Shown here piece by piece: positions 57,541-64,000 of a stretch of DNA of 64,000 bases (its first letter is position 1; each line of letters starts with the position of its first letter). The notes beneath the pieces were generated by a model. That model did not search any database and was not told the origin of the DNA. It worked only from the letters and a program-made list of their open reading frames with translations. A program made the position numbers and the translations under genes. The DNA is taken from assembly GCA_963921195.1 (NCBI GenBank), contig OY992540.1, positions 73,335,337 through 73,399,336 on the forward strand, written 5' to 3'. The stretch comes from Pegoplata infirma. Taxonomy: Eukaryota > Arthropoda > Insecta > Diptera > Anthomyiidae.

Positions 57541-59976
57541 AAAGATCATGTTGTCGCATATGCTGACGATGTCGCGATAGCGGTAAAGAGGAAGCATCTG
57601 CCAACATTGAGAGACATTCTTCAGGGTTCTCTGAAAATCTGTCTAAATGGGCAAGAGACTGTGGTCTAGGAGTCAATCCAAGTAAAACAGAGCTTGTTTT
57701 GTTTTCAAGGAAAAATAAGATGATCCTATTTCTCTAGACGGCACTGAAATCACCTTCTCAGATGGAGCCAAGTATCTTGGAGTATTTCTAGATAGGAAGT
57801 TGAATTTCAAGCGTAATATTGAGGAACGGGTGAGAAAAGCAACGATTGCTTTATATTCCTGTAAAAGGGCCATTGAAAAACGATGGGGTTTTAGCCCTCA
57901 AGTCGTTCATTGGATCTATACAGCAGTGGTGCGTCCAATTTTGCTGTATGGAATCATTATCTGGTGGCCTGCTTTAGAAACAAAAGCGAACTGTGTCTTT
58001 ATCACAAAGGAACAGAGAATGGCGTCGATGTGCATCACTGGTGCTCTTCGTACTACACCTACGGCTGCATTAGAAATCCTCCTTCACCTGATACCTTTGG
58101 ACATATTGGGTAGGCAGTATGCGGCTGCAATGGAGGAGCAGCGATTGTGGCCATAGCGCGATCTTGAAGAAGATAACAATACCACAAATTGTGGACTGTG
58201 CTCCCTCTTTGAGCCTATTTGAGCGCCATTTTACCACTATGATACCATCCAGGGAGTCTTGGATGGAGGACATTCCGGGTAGTGGAGCCACCATAAATTT
58301 TTACACAGATGGATCGAGGCTACACGACCAAGTGGGCTTTGGAATCTGTTCGGAAGAGCTTGGATTGAGCCTGGCTCGAAGATTGCCAGATCATTGCAGT
58401 GTTTACCAGGCAGAGATGCTGGCAATAAAGGAAGTGGCTGACTGGTTGAGCTGCAATGTCTTGTCTACAACCGCAGTCAACATCTATACTGACAGTCAAG
58501 CCGCGGTCAAGTCCCTGGATTCAATGTATCTGAAAACAAGATCTGCTCTTAACTGCCGCACGTCCTTAAATGAGATGGCCAAGCAGTTTAACATACGACT
58601 CATATGGGTCCCAGGGCACAGAGATATTCCAGGGAATTGCAAAGCCGATGAGGGCTTCCAGGGAATTGCAAAGCCGATGGGATCTAGGGAGCTGTACGAT
58701 CTTACTGATTTGTCGGATGTCAAAATTCAATATCTAAGGAGTTTCATAAGAAGCTCAAACTGGTTTAACGACAGGGACTAGTAGGGAAACCTATTACGGT
58801 CCCGTGGTATCACAATGGACCTCAGAGTATACGTGTGTTGACTAGGGTTTCTAAATTCCCGGACTTTTGCAATTCCCGGGAAATCGTTTTAAAAAAATCG
58901 TATTCCCGGGAATTCCCGGGAATTTTTTAATTAACACATGTTTTGAATTTTACCATATAAAAATTGCTATATTACAAATTATGGTCGTATTTTCCAATTT
59001 AAAATCATTTTAGATGTATTCTTTTGTAAAATAGTTTTACTTACCTCTAAAATATACATAGAAAGTTCATAAAATCTACTTTTTGTAGAAATATTGGACC
59101 TTATCATAGTTTAGTATTTGCATTGACGTATTTCCACTTCATGCAAAATTGTTCACAATTCGGAAATACCCGATTTTGCATCGAATGCGGTTTCAATAAC
59201 TTTTTGGAAAATTTTTCTAATTTTGGCTACTCCAACCGTAAGAAAATTACATCTTGAAGATATATTTAATAAAACTTTCGAATTATTAAAATTAATTGGT
59301 TTAAGGCATTCCGGCCAAAATGAGAACACCAATGTACTATATAGCCGTTGTAACGACGTATTTTCACTGCTTTGCTGGGATAGAACTCGCGGCGGCCAAG
59401 GTTCGCTACAAAATATTTTTTTGTTCACGGCCGATAGATATCAGGCTTTTACTTCATATATGAAATTTTGAGCTGAAAACCAGGTTTGTAATACATATAT
59501 TTTTTAAAATATCGATATTTTTGTTTAAGCATTATAAAGATTGTTGTTTTGAATATGAAATACTAAATTTCGTAAAGAAGAAATCATTGGAATTTAAGAT
59601 TAAGAAAACTTTTGCCAATTTGCAACCAACATTTGCAGTGAAATTTAGTTTGATTCCGTATTTTGTCACGCAATTGATTAAAGAAAAATAATTATTAGAC
59701 CTAAATAATATGCAAGCTGAAGCATATCCTCACTAGTTTTTCCTTAAAAATGTTAATTCTTTCAAAGTTTTAATGTTATTTTTATTAAAACATTTAAGAT
59801 TGTGTTAAAAATGTGTAATTTAAATATATTTTTATTAAAAAATTAGCGACGAATTCTCGAAATTTCCCGAAGAAAAAATCCCGGGATTTTAAGAAAAATA
59901 TTTCCCGGGAAATTTTTCCCGAATAGAAACCCTAGTGTTGACGTAACAACGTCAGCAGCCACTTACAACCTAACCT
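57541..59976 (+). pseudogene. 5'-truncated LOA-type LINE with target duplication
   Basis: Inserted in the minisatellite with duplication aagtcttag (57532-57540 and 59977-59985). It begins inside reverse transcriptase with AYADDVAIAV (catalytic YADD at 57559-57570), then the RT end (57800-58156). An uninterrupted RNase H frame follows (58119-58781) showing FYTDGS, QAEMLAIKEV, YTDSQAAVKS and GNCKADE, i.e. the usual acidic residues. A 29-bp tandem duplication (58627/58656) and a deletion follow RNase H. The 3' region is split by a hAT element. Confidence 0.85.
58843..59934. mobile_element. hAT-like element (CCCGGG-type) in the LINE 3' region
   Basis: The ends TAGGGTTTCTAAATTCCCGG and CCCGAATAGAAACCCTA are flanked by the perfect 8-bp duplication gtgttgac (58835-58842, 59935-59942). 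The subterminal zones contain ATTCCCGGGAATTCCCGGG. The interior 59150-59475 has more balanced base composition, with frames such as LIGLRHSGQNENTNV that I cannot assign. Related to 5247-5993. Confidence 0.9.
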
Positions 59977-59985
59977 AAGTCTTAG

Positions 59986-60410
59986 ATTCTGAGACATTTT
60001 TTGTATAGAAAAAGTCTTAGATTCTGAGACATTTTTCGTATAGAAAAAGTCTTCGATTCTGATACAATTTTCGTGTAGATAAAGTTTCAGCTTCTGAGAC
60101 ATTTTTTTTATTGAGGAAGTCTCAAAACTGAGACGTTTTTCGTATAAAAATATCAAATACTAAAACATTTTTCATACAAAAATCTTCTCAGATTCTTAAA
60201 CATTTTTCGTAAAGAAATTGTCACAGATTATGAGACATTTTTTGTATAAAAAAATTTCTGATTCGTAAACATTTTTCATATCGGAAAAGTTTTAGAATCG
60301 GAGACATTTTTCATTCGGAGACATTTTTCATTCGGAGACATTTTTAGATTCTGAGACTCGTGTCATCTAGGAAAAATCTCAGATTCTGAGATAGAAAAAA
60401 TATTATTAAA
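59986..60410 (+). repeat. Minisatellite, 35-bp unit (right part)
   Basis: Continuation of 56831-57540 beyond the LINE insertion, more diverged toward the right. Confidence 0.8.
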
Positions 60411-60497
60411 ACCAAAATTTTCTACACAAATATTATGGTTAAAATAGTCAAGAAACATGACCTCGAGCTAGAATATTCCTACTCAAAATATTTTTTT

Positions 60498-61432
60498 TAA
60501 CATGATAATGTTTTTAGGCTGGTGTCTAATTTTAAAAAAGTTGCAGGACGCCACCTCAGTTTGACTATATAAGCTAACAATTAACGAAAAAGAAAACCAG
60601 AATTACTAAATTCATTTTCTTAAAACCAAAAATTTTAATAACTTGGGTTTGTAACTTGGATAAAATTCACCTCATGGTGAATAAAACCTTTATTCACCAG
60701 CTGGTGAATAAAATGTAACATAATTATTTTTCAACAAAAAATTTTTTTTTTTTTATAAATTTTTTTTTTTCATAAATTTTTTTTTTATAAAAATTTTTTT
60801 TTTTTCATCAAACTTTTTTTTCCATAATTTTTTTGTCGTCAATTTTTTTTTCATCAAATTTTTTTTTTTCATTAATTTTTTTTCTCATTAATTTTTTTTT
60901 CATCTTATTTTTTTTTATCAAAATTTTTTTTTCATCAAATTTTTTTTTCCTAAATTTTTTTTATCAAAATTTTTTTTTTCATCAATTTTTTTTTTCATCA
61001 AATTTTTTTTTCCTCAAATTTTTTTTTCATCAAATTTTTTTTTCCTCAAATTTTTTTTTCATCAAATTTTTATTTTTCATTAATTTATTTTTCATTAATT
61101 TTTTTTCATCAAAATTTTTTTTTTATCAAATTTTTTTTTTTCATAAATTTTTTTGTTTTTCATCAATTTTATTTTTCATAATTTTTTTTACCAAAACAAC
61201 TTTTTCACCAAGACTAAGCTTTTCGCATAAAAATTTTCCATTTGTTTATCAAATGTACATAAAGCAAGTGAGAGTGTTATATTCTTTGGTGCCGAATCTT
61301 ATTTTTGCACTCACTTACGAAATGTACAGCTCTTTTGGTTTTTTAATGGGGTCCTCGACTGATATTTCAATTCGTTTTGCATGGAATAGCAAAGTAATAT
61401 AACATTCTTTTTTCTAAAAAAACTTTGCTTTG
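60498..61432 (-). repeat. Dispersed repeat X, copy 3, with ttcatcaaatttttt array
   Basis: Inverted relative to 11538 and 30430. Conserved end ttaacatgataatg at 60498, head attctttggtgccgaatctt at 61280-61300. The centre (60740-61190) is an array of tttttttcatcaaa variants. The long phenylalanine-rich frame at 60833-61402 is a product of this array. 61433-61779 is intron with nothing recognised. Confidence 0.75.
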
Positions 61433-61779
61433 GCAGGTACACCCAAATCTTCCGCCAAACATTATCATGATTTAATGTTTTAAGTAAGAGAACAAAATTC
61501 GCAGTCATTTTTTTAGTTTCTTTGTCTTACTTAAAACAGGAGTGTAATTTTTTTTTCCTGTCATGCGACTTTTTCTTTCCCGCGAGACCCTAAATTCTTG
61601 TATGCCCGGGGCCTTGCCATACCTTAAAGCGGTCCTGACCATCTTGCCCTGTTACAAATATACAGGTTAGAATTGAAAAAAAAACTCCAAAATTAACTCG
61701 CCACTATCATTGTTTCCTTAAATTAAACTAAAAGTAATGAACTATTTTTAAAGAAATGATTTTCTAAAATTTTGTCATG

Positions 61780-62619
61780 CACTGATAGAAAAAAGCTTCA
61801 TATCACTAATGAATGGAATTCATGAACGTTGTTTCATTACAACAATGAAATATGTCATATGCTAAATGAAATTTCATACATATCGTGCAAGATTTTCATT
61901 AATTTTGATTCATTAGATTTCGTAGTTCAATAAAACAGTTTCATTAAGTTTTGTTTATAAAATTTACTGTTTTTTGACAACTGCCGTGTCGCGTCTGTTA
62001 GTTTACGCGCAAAAAAAAAACAGCTTATCAGAGCGGCACGACAAAATTTGTGATATTTATGTATGTAAAGTTATTGTTATAGTAAAATTTTTTGTGAAAT
62101 CTATAGATAAAAAATATGTGAAAATGTTTTTTTACTTGGTTATTTTGTGATTTTTTCAGACTTTTTTATAAATTAAGAAAAGAAAATTATTAATTTTATA
62201 TTTACTTAATTCGCGCTGTTTAATTCTACTTCGTGCTTTTACTACTTAATGTATTACAAGTAAAGGTTGGAGTAATTTTTTTTTTTTGCACCGACACAAA
62301 AAGTGTTTCATTATTTTTAATTCTATAACAAGATCTTTACAATTTCATACATATATTTAATTTTAGGATTTATTCAATGAAAGTATTTCATAAGAATTAA
62401 ATACTTTTTTCATTAAAGTAATGAAAAGTTTTCATAAAATGCAATTTATATTTTGTATGAAAATTTTTCATTAATTTAATGAAACTTGTTCTTGCAATTA
62501 CATTTTATGAAACATATTTTACTAATTCAATGGAACCCTACATAGGTTCCATTTTAACCTAATTTTTCATAAAATTAATGTAGATTTTCTTTATTGTCAT
62601 GTACAAATTTCTATCAGTG
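61780..62619. mobile_element. MITE (CACTG ends, word attaatgaaa), TG flanks
   Basis: CACTGATAGAAAAAAGC to AAATTTCTATCAGTG, flanked by TG (61778-61779, 62620-62621). The interior consists of ttcattaa/aatgaaa words. No open frame of note. It lies just inside the large LRR-gene intron, close to its donor. Confidence 0.75.
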
Positions 62620-62710
62620 TGCTTTTTTAAGTTTAAAGTGGACGGTTTCTGTGAATTGGATTTTACACTTACGACAAACAATACATGAAAATTTCAATTA
62701 ATTTACTTAC

Positions 62711-64000
62711 CATCTTCAAATTTGTAACAAGGACATGCAGAATTTTCATCAAAACTAGGACATTCAATATTATTGCCAAGGCCAGTATCTAAATTTTGAT
62801 TGAAAATGTTTGTTAAACCAGAACCACCGGACGAAGGACTAAATATTGAGGATGATGAACCACTACTACTGCCACTGCTGCTGCTGCTGGCACTAACACC
62901 ATCCAAAGAACGTATAAAACGTGAAATAATATCAATATTATTACGTCTGCTACTCTGGCTAATGGAATTTTCAATTGTTGCTAATGGTGGAGAGACATTA
63001 TCACTTGTATCATAATCATCATCATCAGCAGCAGCATCAGCATCATTCTGATTGTTGCCATAGTTGTCATTTGAAGAATTTGTTAAATCGTATGAGAAGG
63101 ATGAAGAAGTATGTCCATGTGTTGCTTTGGTTTGTTTTAAGGAATTTATTTTACTAGTGTTGGTTGGTGTTATTGTTGCTGTAGAGTTCATTGACATAAT
63201 AGTTGTCGTTGCTGTTGTCGTCGTTATCGTATGTGTTGCTATTGGCGATAATGTTGTTGATGATGAGGCTACGGATAAATGTGGCAAAGAAAATATTGTT
63301 GTGATGATTGCCACATAACATGTTAGCAATAACAGAAATTCTCTTTTTGCTTTATGTTTGTTGTTACATTGTTGTTGAGGCTTGTTGCTTTGTCGATGTT
63401 GTTGGGGTTTTTGCTGATGCTGCTGCTGCTGTTGCTGACATTGATGCTGTAGTTCACATTGTAAAACATTTGTGCAATTTTGGTGATTTAATGAAAGCAT
63501 GTGGTAGTCACTGTCATTCTTGTCGTTATGATGTTGAATCATATGATGACTGACGTTTGTGTTTGTGATAATATTATAGTTGTTGCTGATATTTTGCCAA
63601 CTACAACTTCTACTACTACCACAGCAACTACTACTACAAATGTTGTTACAGTTTTTTTTTAAATTGCTGTCGTTGACATTCGTTGCTATAGCCGTTCTTA
63701 AAGTTGTTAATAAGTATTTTTGGGTTGAATTTTTTATAGTTTCTTTTAAACTGGAAATTGTTGCTAATGATGAAGAAGACGAGCAGGTTGATGATGAAGT
63801 GGTTTCTTTGGTTAATAAGAAATCTAAACAAGTTCTCACTACTGATGAGGATGAGGATGTTTGTGATGGTAGTGATGTTAGTGTTGCTATTCGTGCTGGT
63901 GGCAGTGCTAATGTTGTTTCTGCTTTTTGCTGTGATGCTAATATTTCAGCAGTTTGTGTTGATTTAGTGTTTGCTGCTACTGCTGCTGCTGATGGTGGTG
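62711..64000 (-). CDS. LRR gene, 5' coding exon (partial), low-complexity N-terminal region
   Basis: The minus-strand frame is open from the window edge (64000) to the donor gatg|gtaagt at 62711. It joins exon 33922-34184 in phase. Order: Ser/Thr/Asn/Gln-rich region (poly-Q CQQQQQQHQQ around 63430), a basic residue cluster followed by a hydrophobic stretch (KREFLLLLTCYVAIITTIF, about 63347-63288) that looks like a signal or anchor sequence, a Thr-rich and Asn/Asp-rich linker, a Ser run, and finally ECPSFDENSACPCYKFEDG, a cysteine cap that starts the LRR domain. No ATG start is forced; candidates are the Met codons at 63542 and 63500 or an exon upstream. Probably an extracellular or membrane LRR protein. 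Confidence 0.85.

Noticed and set aside
60833..61402. 189-codon frame, mostly phenylalanine
   Set aside because: It is the translation of the ttcatcaaatttttt array of repeat X; no complexity or domain.
63308..63967. Plus-strand frames opposite the LRR exon
   Set aside because: They are antisense shadows of the Q/S/T-repeat coding sequence on the minus strand.

Overview
The window looks like a large gene-poor intron of a brachyceran (probably calyptrate) fly. It is very AT-rich, has a 68-bp intron, and carries many copies of the dipteran mini-me repeat (TA tract, short core, GTCY microsatellite), plus LOA/I-like LINEs, hAT-like, Helitron-like and mariner-type sequence. This is inferred from sequence features only.

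Host genes. (1) A minus-strand leucine-rich-repeat (LRR) gene is represented by two exons, 64000-62711 (5' end outside the window) and 34184-33922. They join in phase across an intron of about 28.5 kb. No further exon was recognised below 33922. (2) Inside that intron, on the plus strand, lies a small secreted cysteine-rich (Kazal-like) protein gene of four exons: 41107-41122, 41191-41394, 41474-41680 and 54176-54270. It encodes 173 residues, and its last intron is 12.5 kb of nested transposons. A 1.6-kb hAT-like element (39440-41039) sits exactly in its TATA region.

Everything else is repeat sequence. Left part (1-33.9 kb): a large inverted repeat (520-4080) carrying a hAT element; a hAT element with CCCGGG/GAATTC repeats (5247-5993); a duplicated tRNA-like unit (7.6-9.3 kb); mini-me copies; Helitron 1 (13605-15008) and Helitron 2 (21540-25618), the latter with a 0.9-kb 16-bp minisatellite; deleted LINEs; a hAT element containing mariner remnants (26879-28722); and a 1.3-kb hAT-like hairpin (32461-33784). 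Middle (34.4-54 kb): nested stacks of two mini-me-like families and TA-flanked MITEs, and a CACTA/EnSpm-like element with a broken transposase (47451-48978). Right part (54.5-62.6 kb): two oppositely oriented LOA-type LINE remnants, a 35-bp minisatellite and more MITEs.

The best candidate for something new is a set of MITE families that share CACTC/CACAG-AAAA ends and a 2-bp target duplication, while each family's arms are packed with a different short word. Several insertions can be proved inside the window because an empty copy of the target is also present (1004, 21540, 46575, 47451). I found no intact transposase, no rRNA, no CRISPR array and no convincing functional tRNA.
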